Source: Angiostrongylus vasorum (lineage: Eukaryota; Nematoda; Chromadorea; Rhabditida; Metastrongylidae). From it: DNA of 64,000 nt. The notes under the pieces are model-generated. The model saw only the letters and a list, made by a program, of their open reading frames with translations. It did not search any database and had not been told where the DNA came from. The stretch lies in NCBI GenBank assembly GCA_018806985.1, contig JADANN010000336.1:1550001-1614000 (forward strand), written 5' to 3'. The position numbers and the translations under genes are program-made. Below are positions 54,301 through 58,244 of this stretch, in pieces (the stretch's first letter is position 1; each line of letters starts with the position of its first letter).

Positions 54301-57300
54301 CAACGCGCAAAACTCTTGAGGCGTTTTGGATAACAAAAAATCCAAAGATGAACCGGAAAGACGAATGCCTCACTATCACACGTGACCTGGCGCCCTATTT
54401 CAAAATGATATTTTGACCCCCTGGGTGTGTCTTGCTCACGACCCCACGTTAACAACGCGTGGGCCATTGCCACTCATAGCATCACGGTGAGTAGCCTTTC
54501 TGTTCAATATGGCGTCTATTTAAAAGTTTGATTTTCAATAATACTTTAGCCTTTTTTTCCACCGAATAGTTGAAGTATTTTAATATAAAATACGTCCAGG
54601 CTCTGAGGAAGGCGAAATCGCTGAAACGTCAGCCATCGACCAACAACAACAACAACGACAACGAAGACCTATACCAACCTCGTGTTTGTTCAACAAGAAT
54701 ATCGAGAACTATCTGATCAATGCCGAGGTTAATAGAAAGTGGGTCGTGGAAAACCGCAGTGTTATTGATGTCAGCCAAACGATCCAGAGCGCCCTCTGTG
54801 GAAGTTTTCTGCTCGCGAGAGAAACGAAGGCAGATCTCACTATGTTTGAACTTTTATTTACTGGCTCTTTTTTCTCCAACAAACAGTAAAGGTTTCGTTC
54901 GCGCTGGCTCAATTCTGGCGACGATCAGCGGAAGGACAGGTAATGTGGGCGATCCTAGAAAAGAATCCAAGACCTTAACATCTTTTATAACTCCATCACG
55001 AATCTTACGAGATTTCCCATGCAATTTGATTCATGTTGATGATTTTCTTAGCGGTACGAACTAGGATAGTTTGGTGATCTCGTGTACGAGTCGAACGACG
55101 TTCTTCATCTTCAGACATTTCAAACACATAGGATTTTAGAAAATGCTGACCGGAACTAGTTTTATTCCCACGACCGACTCTCTGTGAACCTCGGCATTCA
55201 TCAACTAATACCCTGCGTTCTTGCTCAGCAAGCACGACGTATTACTTTGTTCTTCGTTCCGGTAAAGCTCACGTCTCGGCAGTATCGCCTTCTTCAGAGC
55301 CTGGAAGGGTATACTGACATGCAATTTATTTAAAAAAAAAGGACAGAGCTCTCGGCGTCGATCAGTCCCTGAGAGATACGCCATGCATTCGACTTCATTA
55401 AGCATCGTTGGAGGTGATTGAATGCATACCTAGCCTTTACAACGACTTGCGGTTGTCTAATGATGTATCGAGCCAGTGCTGCTATCTTCCCAAACAAGTC
55501 TGGTAGCAATTTGCCGACCCCGGAGGAATGGAAGGCTTGGTGGGCCAGGGCCGCGGCTGTCGACCCCATGTGTATTGCATGGCGCCTCCGACCCACTGCG
55601 CTACATGCGCCCCCTATGCAATTTATTATGCCACACACTTTAAAACAAAAACAAAAATCTGAATGCTAATAACATGATCCAGTCTTATTGATTATGGAGA
55701 GTTTCTGGATTATTGTTGTCTGCTTCGAATCATTGGAAACGCACTAGCAACGGGCCATGGCTGATTGAATAGCAGGTGTGGCGCTCACCATCCACTTGCA
55801 TGCCCTCCGTCCCTTCTCCCCTCCTCACTTCCTCCTCCACCCTCAGTAACACTGCCACCTCAATCTTGTCGATCCACTTTTCTATTGATCAAGGGGTTAT
55901 AGTATCCTGTAGTTAACCTTCATATCTCTTAGTTACTAGTAAGTATCTTAGGGAGGCTTGTTGTTAGAAGAAAAACTTCTTGATTTTTTCTGTATATTTA
56001 CAATTAGATAAGGTTTGCTGTTATGGGAAGTACTGAAACCACAGTGGCGAGAGTGTTAGCACTTGTGTCGACGGAAGAGAAGTCTTAGAATAAATAAATA
56101 CAGCTACAAATAATTCTTGAGATGTCATACGGTTTTGCTATTCACCTATGAACTTCCGATTAAATCGTCAGATTTCTGCAATTGCAGAATATCAATGCTG
56201 TTATCGATTTTTGAAAATCCCAGTGATCTATTGATCCGTGAAATGTCAAATTAAGATTAAGTCGTAGGTTAAGTTGAAGTTAAATGAATGAATAGATGTT
56301 AAAGTAAATTAAGCCGAATAAAATGTTAGTAAGGTTTAGCGCATTCTGTTTCGCCATGAGTTCTTATGGATTCCTTAATTTTAAGATTCTATACCGCCTT
56401 GGATTGTCATGGATTCCTTAATTTTAAGCATGTTAGAAAGATTTAGCGCATTCTGTGTCGCCTTGGGTTATCATGGATTCTTCAATTTTAACCGTTTATC
56501 GCTAAGAATTACAAGGTTTTACAAGCAAATCGCTAAACATTTTTAGACTAACTGAGCCCTAAAGTTAGCGTCTTGCTTGGACTTCTTCCAGTTTCGTTTG
56601 ATTTACTCGGTTTCTGTTCTGAGAAAGTTCTGGAAGTATCGCCAGTATTACAGCCTGAAATTGCCGAACAGCTGAATCTGTGTGTAATTTTTACTTGTTT
56701 TGTACTGTCGAGACATGTTTCATTTCGTTTAAGACATGTTGATCTCTGTTATCTTCTGTGTTTCATTTTAGGAATCGATGGCAATCACCTCACAACACCA
56801 ACTATCCGCTTTGGATCAACATATAGCTCCAGGATTGAGACTATGGATGCTGATCGCACTTGTTCTTGGTGTACTTCTTATAATGGGTAAGACCTAGCTT
56901 TGTTCTGTAGCAGATTTAAACGAATAACTGCTTCTTAGATGTTTTTTTTTACAGTTGTTTTGGTCTGTTGTTTCATGCGAATCAGAATTCCCCGAACGAA
57001 ACGTCAGATTGATTTGATTGCAGCAAAGCGAAAAATGCGGAACAAGAGAGCGAAGGCCGTTGGTTAGCCTTTCTGCTAAGTTCTTTTTTAAGGTTTTTTT
57101 TTTTGCTAATTACTTACTTCGATACTTGGTTGGCCCGTCCTCACTGTTTGTGCGGGTCCCAGTATAATTTCCATTTCGTCGCAGTTTTGCTGGTTTACCC
57201 ATTGTGGTTCGCCGGAGTTCCTGGTGAGCTTAGCCAAATTCTGCCCCAGATTCTCACCACCACAGGTAGTCGCCGCCTTTGTGGGTCAAAGGGAGATTTG

Positions 57301-58241
57301 TCGACATGCGACTAGTTTGATGCCAGGACGGTGGTGGATCCTGGTATTGGTTTAGTCATAGCTGAATTTCCTGATGGAAGCACCGGACGCTTTCTTAGCG
57401 TAGGAGACCTTGCTGGGGGTATGAATCTCCCCGCTGTACATCGCAGCCCGACACGGGAACACCTCCCATCCGCGATGAGGCGGTAAGCTGTTGGGAGGTT
57501 TTTGCTAATTTGTGCACTAAAATAGGTATTTCCTATTGGTTGCCTTCAGTACTATAACAGTTCCAGCCGTGAGAAAGCCATCTCTGAATGCTTGCTAGGG
57601 ACGTGAATTGGGTGTCCTCAGCGTTATTTCGTAGCGTTCAAATTAGGATATAACTACAACTACATTTTCGAATCAGGTTTTTCTTTTCTTTAAGGACTTC
57701 AAGCAGGTTTGTAGGTACACCAAATTGCTAACTGCTGTCCATTTTCAATATGGGTTAGAGCGGACGTGGTTGTTTTAATCTGTCAGTGCTCTCCTCAGTT
57801 ATCTCAGTTTATCTTCTCTAGAACGAATGGTCGTTCCTATGTAATCAGTTTCAAGTAGCGTAGAGTCATTCTATTCAAGAACCAAAGTGTTTTGAAAGTA
57901 GTTCCCACGACCGACTTGCTATTCTGGTGAAGGTAATGAGGTGTTTGCCTGGGTAGATCCCAGTCAACTAGACCTTACCACGCCCAGGGGAAGACGAAAT
58001 CCGCCAAGACGTCAGCTTGTTTGTAAATAAGGAGTAAATTATCAACCTCATGTCCTTTCATCAAGAGAACCAGTGTTTTGAAAGTCTTTCAGCTGATGAA
58101 CGTTCTCAAGCAATCGTGATGAGCTCACTACGACCGAAAGCGAGCACTGTGTCAAAGCCTTCCTCCACACAACAACCACCGTTAGAAACTGGAAAGCAGC
58201 CTCTTGTTCACAAAGGCTCTAAGCAGCATACTGAAGTCTGA
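12262..58241 (+). CDS. tmie: TMIE-like transmembrane protein, 12 exons, 468 aa (whole gene span)
   Basis: Join of 12262-12343, 15286-15406, 20743-20865, 21139-21217, 26340-26436, 30839-30966, 34059-34209, 42461-42622, 56592-56683, 56772-56886, 56955-57062 and 58093-58241: 1407 nt, 469 codons with stop, every junction in phase. The product has a signal peptide (1-20), an acidic ectodomain with 12 Cys, a Glu/Lys-rich coil (about 179-208), a Ser/Thr/Pro stalk with one N-glycosylation sequon (Asn223), a membrane segment (about 370-391) and a basic tail. The block LRLW (367-370), then CC, then RIPRTKRQI (394-402) matches TMIE, the small membrane subunit of the TMC mechanotransduction channel in hair cells and in C. 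elegans. That motif gives the identity. The large ectodomain is not in vertebrate TMIE (about 150 aa), so attaching exons 1-9 to the TMIE exons rests on splice phase and continuity. Introns reach 14 kb, and intron 7 holds a whole hexosaminidase gene. Exon 8 is placed after the hexosaminidase only by its 1-1 phase fit. Confidence 0.78.
12975..13240 (-). repeat. SINE S1-related copy, old
   Basis: Reverse S1 tail (GATAAATGGTTCGGCGTGTTCAATC) and diverged body. The tRNA-like head lies near 13160-13230 (GATCGAACGAAAGACC). Confidence 0.55.
14866..15110 (+). repeat. SINE S1 copy, internal deletion
   Basis: Head and tail intact. About 40 bases of the middle (the CGGTAGGCCAC... segment) are missing between 15012 and 15018. 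Confidence 0.8.
15286..15406 (+). CDS. tmie: tmie-like exon 2: acidic segment
   Basis: Acceptor CACTTTTAG, donor GTAAGT. It enters at phase 1 and leaves at phase 2. Residues 28-68 are strongly acidic ([17 protein letters not shown] at the junction with exon 1), then more hydrophobic, with Cys65. Confidence 0.72.
16690..17150 (-). repeat. Two S2-family copies
   Basis: tRNA-like B box (GATCGAACCCG; AATCGAACCCG) and A box in reverse twice. CCTGCCG/CGCGGTAGGGTAT-type tail at about 16955-16985. Separated by AATGCAGATGACTTTTG. Confidence 0.65.
17600..17835 (+). repeat. Two-copy dispersed repeat R4, copy 1
   Basis: Resembles 62535-62757: GCCAAGTCGGCGCAGCAGAA, CCTGGATCCACCTGCGTCTT, TATCCGCCAC, GCGCCATGT. 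Open for 98 codons, but the second copy does not keep the frame. Confidence 0.7.
17920..18760. repeat. Four S2-family pieces in alternating orientation
   Basis: Heads and tails at 17925-18060 (-), 18105-18240 (+), 18410-18550 (-) and 18595-18740 (+). Each head carries a TTCGAACC-like box and the ACTCxxTACCCA...CCAC motif. Confidence 0.6.
19168..19445 (+). repeat. SINE S1 copy
   Basis: Full-length, GACGCGTGTGGAGTAGTGGTC to TTGATCAACGCCGAGAGC. Confidence 0.82.
19755..20010 (-). repeat. SINE S1 copy, diverged
   Basis: Reverse S1 body (GTGCTGCTATCCTTTCAGACA, CAAGTCTGGTACCAG). The head is truncated near 20005. Confidence 0.72.
20743..20865 (+). CDS. tmie: tmie-like exon 3: Cys/basic ectodomain segment
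   Basis: Acceptor TTTTCATTCAAG, donor AA|GTGTGA, phase 2 to phase 2. Residues 69-108 include Cys77 and Cys84, a basic stretch (KERRRK) and a short helix-like segment. The frame stays open past the donor, so the end was chosen because it joins exon 4 in phase and gives Lys-Cys at the junction. Confidence 0.68.
21139..21217 (+). CDS. tmie: tmie-like exon 4: three-cysteine segment
   Basis: Acceptor TTGTCACAG, donor AAG|GTAAAT, phase 2 to phase 0. Residues 109-135 carry Cys110, Cys121 and Cys133 in a compact segment with several aromatic residues. Only this frame has no stop and joins both neighbours in phase. The 273-base intron before it holds nothing else recognisable. Confidence 0.66.
21815..22030 (+). 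repeat. Polypyrimidine tract, about 215 bases
   Basis: Almost all C and T on the + strand with no exact unit (CTCGCCCTCTCTCTCTTTGC). ORFs on either strand here come from composition only. It lies in tmie intron 4. Confidence 0.8.
23063..23345 (+). repeat. SINE S1 copy
   Basis: Head GAGGCGCGCGTGTGAAGCAG, tail TTGATCAACGCCGAGAGCTC. Confidence 0.82.
24362..24640 (-). repeat. SINE S1 copy
   Basis: Full-length in reverse, GGATAGAGCTGTTGGCGTTG to CACCACACGTGCTCC. Confidence 0.82.
24985..25260 (-). repeat. SINE S1 copy with target duplication
   Basis: Full-length in reverse. GAGCTTGTATAAA flanks both ends (24974-24986 and 25258-25270). Confidence 0.85.
25605..25880 (+). repeat. Degenerate minisatellite with TRTAAGCCTTTGT core
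   Basis: The phrase GTAAGCCTTTGTACC, GAAAGCCTTTGTACA, ATAAGCCTTTGTGTT, ATAAGCTATTGTATA recurs at spacings of about 45-60 bases, separated by T/C-rich spacers (GCTTTCA). Confidence 0.6.
25609..26290 (+). mobile_element. Candidate solo LTR
   Basis: Begins TGTTAG, includes a TATA box (TCTATAAAAAGCCC near 25940-25955) and a promoter-like region with no ORF. It lies just before tmie exon 5. No second LTR, primer-binding site or target duplication could be fixed, and the 3' end is a guess. It could instead be a gene promoter. Confidence 0.3.
26340..26436 (+). CDS. tmie: tmie-like exon 5: acidic segment
   Basis: Acceptor TTTATTTCAG (strong), donor G|GTAGAA, phase 0 to phase 1. Residues 136-167 contain Cys140 and are rich in Asp and Glu. 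Confidence 0.72.
27280..30420 (-). mobile_element. Penelope-like element copy C, near full length, broken
   Basis: Read on the - strand: N-terminal region 30227-30033 ([12 protein letters not shown]), pre-RT 30084-29374, RT 28973-28509 with [21 protein letters not shown] and catalytic CRYVDDC, then linker and GIY-YIG in 28135-27731. Similar terminal sequences in the same orientation lie at both ends (30310-30420 and 27400-27690: TCTTGTTCAGCA-TCGCGAGG), consistent with pseudo-LTRs. The RT block is the best preserved in the window. Frameshifts separate all blocks. Confidence 0.84.
30839..30966 (+). CDS. tmie: tmie-like exon 6: charged coil
   Basis: Acceptor CAATCTAG, donor CTC|GTAAGA, phase 1 to phase 0. 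Residues 168-210: a Pro-rich lead (LPPSPED), then an almost uninterrupted Glu/Lys/Leu helix (about 179-208) likely to form a coiled coil. An alternative donor two codons earlier (AAAG|GTCTCG) would break the phase with exon 7. Confidence 0.7.
31276..31555 (-). repeat. SINE S1 copy with target duplication
   Basis: Full-length in reverse. AATCCAATATA flanks both sides. Confidence 0.84.
31612..31900 (-). repeat. SINE S1-related copy, old
   Basis: Starts GGATAAATGGTTCGGCGTTGATCAA in reverse. The body is strongly diverged (ATCTTCCCAGACAAGACTT). Confidence 0.6.
32298..32513 (+). repeat. Tandem duplication, 111-base period
   Basis: 32298-32402 and 32409-32513 differ at only a few bases (ATTCAAGTCTAAGGTCATTG at each start). 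The low divergence implies a recent event. Confidence 0.85.
32999..33275 (+). repeat. SINE S1 copy with target duplication
   Basis: Full-length. AAACGACTGA before and after the copy. Confidence 0.84.
33557..33735 (+). repeat. S2 repeat copy, full
   Basis: GCATGGTGTGGTGGTGAACG head, CCGCAGACACCTGCGGTCCG hairpin, ATAATAGGCAGTAAATAAAA tail. A good reference copy. Confidence 0.75.
34059..34209 (+). CDS. tmie: tmie-like exon 7: Ser/Thr/Pro-rich stalk
   Basis: Acceptor TTTCATTTAG, donor G|GTATCG, phase 0 to phase 1. Residues 211-260 are dominated by Ser, Thr and Pro, with one Asn-Ser-Thr sequon at 223. This composition is typical of an extended, O-glycosylated stalk. It ends in a basic/Pro turn (KPPKDPFD). 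The next intron is 8.25 kb and contains the hexosaminidase gene. Confidence 0.72.
34412..34683 (-). repeat. SINE S1 copy
   Basis: Full-length in reverse, between tmie exon 7 and the hexosaminidase gene. Short flanking repeat CGGCAGCA/CGGCGGCA. Confidence 0.8.
35100..35490. repeat. S2 repeat pieces
   Basis: 35105-35180 (-) head (CAAGTCGAACCACGATTTCG); 35260-35490 (+) head and tail (CCGTGGCACAGTGTGCAATG, CTCAACATCGTTGCGG, AGTAGACAGTAAATAAAA). Confidence 0.6.
35500..36125. other. Region upstream of the hexosaminidase gene
   Basis: No ORF. A GC-rich patch at 35925-36000 (CTGCGCGGCACTTCGTCGCC) stands out from AT-rich surroundings and could be part of a promoter, but no element was recognised. 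Confidence 0.3.
36174..36355 (+). CDS. hex-3: hex exon 1: signal-anchor
   Basis: ATG 36174 is followed by a basic N-terminus and a hydrophobic run [22 protein letters not shown] at 36124-36129 lies 44 bases upstream of the ATG and could be an SL trans-splice or UTR acceptor. The strong donor GTGAGT at 36318 would leave phase 0 and not join exon 2. The weaker AG|GTTTTC at 36356 gives phase 2 and does. An ATG at 36099 lies in the same frame but upstream of that acceptor. Confidence 0.65.
36174..41364 (+). CDS. hex-3: GH20 hexosaminidase (HEXD-like), 11 exons, about 645 aa (whole gene span)
   Basis: Join of 36174-36355, 36412-36757, 36821-36958, 37004-37156, 37228-37350, 37787-37897, 39432-39584, 40376-40627, 40711-40818, 40888-41022 and 41128-41364. 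It is a retaining beta-N-acetyl-hexosaminidase of glycoside hydrolase family 20, closest to the hexosaminidase D/C. elegans HEX-2 to HEX-5 group that trims terminal GalNAc or GlcNAc from N-glycans. Residues about 11-35 are a hydrophobic signal-anchor after an Arg/Lys-rich start ([12 protein letters not shown]), giving type II, Golgi-like topology. An acidic stem follows. The barrel starts at HLDLKGGAF; strand motifs include [13 protein letters not shown]; the catalytic pair is HMGADE (Asp310, Glu311); LAWHDMFG and GWSRYDH follow. All junctions are in phase except that exon 1/2 needs an unusual donor. The whole gene sits inside intron 7 of the tmie-like gene on the same strand. The symbol follows from synteny; hex-2, -4 or -5 cannot be excluded from sequence alone. 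Confidence 0.86.
36412..36757 (+). CDS. hex-3: hex exon 2: stem and first barrel strand
   Basis: Acceptor AAATCACTTAG, donor AAG|GTTAGT, leaving in phase 0. It codes an acidic stem (many Asp/Glu/Gly) and ends with [14 protein letters not shown], the conserved entry to the GH20 barrel in HEXD-type enzymes. Confidence 0.82.
36821..36958 (+). CDS. hex-3: hex exon 3: barrel
   Basis: Acceptor TTTTTCTTTCAG, donor GAC|GTAAGA, 46 codons, phase 0 both ends. Contains [14 protein letters not shown], the conserved 'guide/locate' strand of this family. Confidence 0.86.
37004..37156 (+). CDS. hex-3: hex exon 4: barrel
   Basis: Acceptor TTAGGTTTAG, donor CAG|GTACAG, 51 codons. Contains [19 protein letters not shown], matching the PLIQTFGHxEF-type strand of HEXD homologues. 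Confidence 0.86.
37228..37350 (+). CDS. hex-3: hex exon 5: catalytic Asp-Glu
   Basis: Acceptor CGTTTAG, donor CAG|GTATGA, 41 codons. It ends in [11 protein letters not shown], with the catalytic Asp310-Glu311 pair: Asp orients the substrate acetamido group, Glu is the general acid/base. Both residues are intact, so the enzyme is probably active. Confidence 0.88.
37787..37897 (+). CDS. hex-3: hex exon 6: barrel
   Basis: Acceptor CTATTTAG, donor TCT|GTGAGT, 37 codons in phase 0. Contains [21 protein letters not shown], resembling the LxHL...V segment after the catalytic pair. The Cys in VGICNAS may pair elsewhere in the fold. Confidence 0.82.
39432..39584 (+). CDS. hex-3: hex exon 7: active-site wall
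   Basis: Acceptor ATATGTTGCAG, donor AAG|GTGAGT, 51 codons. VLAWHDMFG is the typical WDDMF-like strand of GH20 HEXD proteins (His replaces the first Asp here). The 1.5-kb intron before it holds only a degenerate tRNA-like head (about 38930-39015, -). Confidence 0.84.
39925..40065 (+). repeat. S2 repeat copy in hex intron 7
   Basis: GCATGGTGCGATGGTGAACGCG head and CCGGAGTTTTGCAAATATC. The tail is lost. Confidence 0.65.
40376..40627 (+). CDS. hex-3: hex exon 8: active-site wall
   Basis: Acceptor TGTTTCAG, donor CTG|GTTCGT, 84 codons. Contains [13 protein letters not shown] and [21 protein letters not shown], the conserved substrate-pocket segments of this enzyme group. Confidence 0.86.
40711..40818 (+). 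CDS. hex-3: hex exon 9
   Basis: Acceptor ATGATTTAG, donor AAA|GTAAGG, 36 codons, phase 0 both ends. Includes two Cys residues (LQCTPS, YGCQFPG). Confidence 0.8.
40888..41022 (+). CDS. hex-3: hex exon 10: C-terminal helical region
   Basis: Acceptor GTTATTTAG, donor GAA|GTAAGT, 45 codons. Codes a predicted helical region ([17 protein letters not shown]). The following 105-base intron has no stop in this frame, so a retained-intron form would still be readable. Confidence 0.78.
41128..41364 (+). CDS. hex-3: hex exon 11 and stop
   Basis: Acceptor TTTTTGCAAG, 79 codons including TAA at 41362-41364. Helical C-terminus ending RLKSADEL. The last four residues resemble ER-retrieval signals (KDEL type), but Ala in the first position is not canonical, and the protein is probably membrane-anchored. 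Confidence 0.78.
   Translation, partial: KIEPLLEYHAKPILRLEKDLRIELSRIYYQETVDEFIFTYMTDDIEWVRRKLNAAQRILKTEHFPKRPFVRLKSADEL
41835..42062. repeat. Two S2 heads back to back
   Basis: 41860-41995 is a reversed copy. 41990-42062 is a + strand head cut off after CTCCCGGAAAGGACATTAG. Together they make a short inverted pair around TAGCTGAGAGACAGGCGAAA. Confidence 0.6.
42175..42445 (+). repeat. SINE S1 copy just before tmie exon 8
   Basis: Full-length, ending about 15 bases before the acceptor of exon 8. Closest to the copy at 32999 (shared ATTGATACGACTTATCTGTGA). Confidence 0.82.
42461..42622 (+). CDS. tmie: tmie-like exon 8: Cys-containing ectodomain
   Basis: Acceptor TACCATTCAG, donor A|GTAAGT, phase 1 to phase 1. 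Residues 261-314 include Cys278, Cys283 and Cys312 and the segment [16 protein letters not shown]. It lies just 3' of a SINE copy and after the hexosaminidase stop. It could instead be a stray exon of another gene, since a symmetric 1-1 exon can be included or skipped without breaking the frame. Confidence 0.62.
42880..44600 (-). mobile_element. RTE/CR1-like non-LTR relic, - strand
   Basis: On the - strand: [15 protein letters not shown] near 44150-44105 (RT 'LTFIDLKKAFDS'), then [13 protein letters not shown] and [20 protein letters not shown] at 44020-43870, the C-terminal RT region of this family. A degenerate 3' part follows at 43740-43330. Related sequence is also present at 61920-62260. 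Confidence 0.65.
44960..45245 (+). mobile_element. Detached PLE terminus
   Basis: Contains a degenerate copy of the terminal motif (45113-45155: GACGTCGAAACGTTAGCC with GGC upstream) and the PLE end motif at 45219-45237 (CCGAGGTTAAAGAAAGTCGG). Confidence 0.55.
45250..46318. other. Unassigned part of tmie intron 8
   Basis: No supported gene or repeat seen. Short ORFs on both strands only. Confidence 0.3.
46320..47530 (-). mobile_element. Penelope-like element copy D (3' half)
   Basis: On the - strand it codes RT thumb remnants (47500-47230), the [13 protein letters not shown] linker (about 47080) and the GIY-YIG/C-terminal region (46937-46641, with [15 protein letters not shown]). It ends in the terminus with a perfect hammerhead-like motif (46424-46460). 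Nearly the same sequence lies inverted at 53560-54690. Confidence 0.82.
46424..46460 (-). ncRNA. Hammerhead-ribozyme-like motif, best copy
   Basis: On the - strand: AGGCT-CTGAGGA, GGCG-AAAU-CGCC, GAAAC-GUC, AGCT. Stem I, core and stem II are complete. Stem III would be only the self-complementary ACGU, so folding may need two RNA copies. Confidence 0.55.
47590..47875. repeat. S2 repeat pieces
   Basis: 47610-47750 (-) near-complete head with CCGCAGGTGTCTGCGG. 47765-47875 (+) tail (CTCAGCATCATTGTGGTTG, GAAAACGAGTAAAAGGCAGT). Confidence 0.65.
47880..49110. other. Unassigned part of tmie intron 8
   Basis: T-rich. A weak PLE-terminus resemblance at 48805-48940 (AAGTAACACCTCGTGTTTG shared with 3178-3195). 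Nothing else. Confidence 0.3.
49110..51430 (+). mobile_element. RTE-like non-LTR retrotransposon relic
   Basis: Frame-shifted but collinear with nematode RTE-type elements. The endonuclease region at 49270-49660 has [20 protein letters not shown], a [21 protein letters not shown] segment and FVVGN. More endonuclease follows to about 49950 ([14 protein letters not shown]). RT remnants include CRSTKVTKG-like text near 50680, LTFIDYEKS at about 50910-50940 and [11 protein letters not shown] (51190-51220). It ends near [10 protein letters not shown] at 51410. Many stops make it inactive. Confidence 0.75.
51640..52030. mobile_element. Two detached PLE termini, head to head
   Basis: 51650-51795 is a - strand terminus (GTT-rich tract and motif 51757-51793). 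51930-52000 is a + strand terminus of another subfamily (motif about 51943-51979, GGCTCTGAAGAAGG and CCGAAACGG). Confidence 0.6.
52498..52780 (+). repeat. SINE S1 copy
   Basis: Full-length. Flanked by AGTATAG-type sequence. Confidence 0.83.
53240..54735 (+). mobile_element. Penelope-like element copy E (3' half)
   Basis: RT palm from about 53330 ([12 protein letters not shown]; catalytic Asp pair reads IDN, so inactive), thumb 53620-53950, linker [13 protein letters not shown] near 54000, GIY-YIG from about 54090, C-terminus 54230-54415, then the terminus with the hammerhead-like motif (54599-54635). The final PLE end motif (CCGAGGTTAATAGAAAG) is at 54722-54740. Confidence 0.82.
54597..54636 (+). 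ncRNA. Hammerhead-ribozyme-like motif in PLE copy E
   Basis: GGCT-CTGAGGA, stem II GGCG...CGCT (one G-U pair), GAAAC-GUC, AGCC closing stem I with four Watson-Crick pairs. Confidence 0.53.
55160..55325 (-). mobile_element. Detached PLE terminus
   Basis: Reverse-complement PLE end motif (CCGACTCTCTGTGAACCTCGG) at 55174-55194 and a degenerate hammerhead-like motif at 55267-55303. A SINE copy follows directly. Confidence 0.6.
55335..55613 (-). repeat. SINE S1 copy with target duplication
   Basis: Full-length in reverse. ATGCAATTTATT flanks both sides. Inserted into a PLE terminus. Confidence 0.84.
55620..56590. other. 3' part of tmie intron 8
   Basis: A C/T-rich patch at 55800-55860 and the local repeats at 56335-56495. 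No ORF or recognised element otherwise. Confidence 0.3.
56335..56495 (+). repeat. Local repeats before tmie exon 9
   Basis: TTTAGCGCATTCTGT occurs twice and GGATTCCTTAATTTTAA three times (one variant), spaced 55-110 bases apart. Confidence 0.7.
56592..56683 (+). CDS. tmie: tmie-like exon 9: membrane-proximal ectodomain
   Basis: Acceptor GGACTTCTTCCAG, donor TGT|GTAATT, phase 1 to phase 0. Residues 315-345 include Cys323 and Cys345. It is separated from exon 10 by an 88-base intron, the compact nematode arrangement, so exons 9-11 certainly belong together. Confidence 0.72.
56772..56886 (+). CDS. tmie: tmie-like exon 10: start of the transmembrane segment
   Basis: Acceptor TTTCATTTTAG, donor G|GTAAGA, phase 0 to phase 1. 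Residues 346-383. A short polar lead is followed by GLRLW and a run of Leu/Ile/Val/Ala that begins the membrane helix. The RLW motif at the outer boundary is shared with TMIE. Confidence 0.82.
56955..57062 (+). CDS. tmie: tmie-like exon 11: end of the TM helix and basic juxtamembrane motif
   Basis: Acceptor TTTTTTTACAG, donor G|GTTAGC, phase 1 to phase 1. Residues 384-419 finish the helix (VVLVCCF) and carry the diagnostic [13 protein letters not shown] block followed by an Arg/Lys-rich helix. In TMIE the equivalent Arg residues lie at the inner membrane face, and some are deafness mutation sites. Reading through the donor meets a stop four bases later (AVG-stop), so an isoform ending here at 57066 is possible. 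Confidence 0.82.
57118..57505 (+). repeat. Two-copy dispersed repeat R3, copy 1 (tmie intron 11)
   Basis: About 380 bases resembling 63476-63862: TGTGCGGGTCCCAGTATAAT, CACCACCACAGG, CCAGGACGGTGGTGGATCCT, GATGAGGCGGTAAGCTGTTG. No coding frame is supported. Confidence 0.75.
57900..58060 (+). mobile_element. PLE terminus fragment before the last tmie exon
   Basis: Similar to 3085-3175 (GTAGATC-CAGTCAACT, then GAAATCCGCC and GACGTCAGCTTGT-TGTAAATAA). It is bounded by a 25-base near-perfect direct repeat (57875-57899 and 58061-58085), so it is a true insertion with target duplication. Confidence 0.7.
58093..58241 (+). CDS. tmie: tmie-like exon 12: cytoplasmic tail
   Basis: Acceptor GAAAGTCTTTCAG, entered at phase 1, ending in TGA at 58239-58241. 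Residues 420-468 are hydrophilic, Ser/Pro/Gln/Lys-rich ([17 protein letters not shown]). A retroelement fragment with duplicated flanks ends about 7 bases before the acceptor. Assignment to tmie rests on phase and position. It is the least certain of the C-terminal exons. Confidence 0.58.
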
Positions 58242-58244
58242 AGA

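Noticed and set aside
57063..57066. Stop immediately after exon 11 as the sole end of the tmie gene
   Set aside because: The GTTAGC donor and exon 12 match in phase and give a tail like that expected for TMIE, so the longer form is preferred, but the short form is not excluded.
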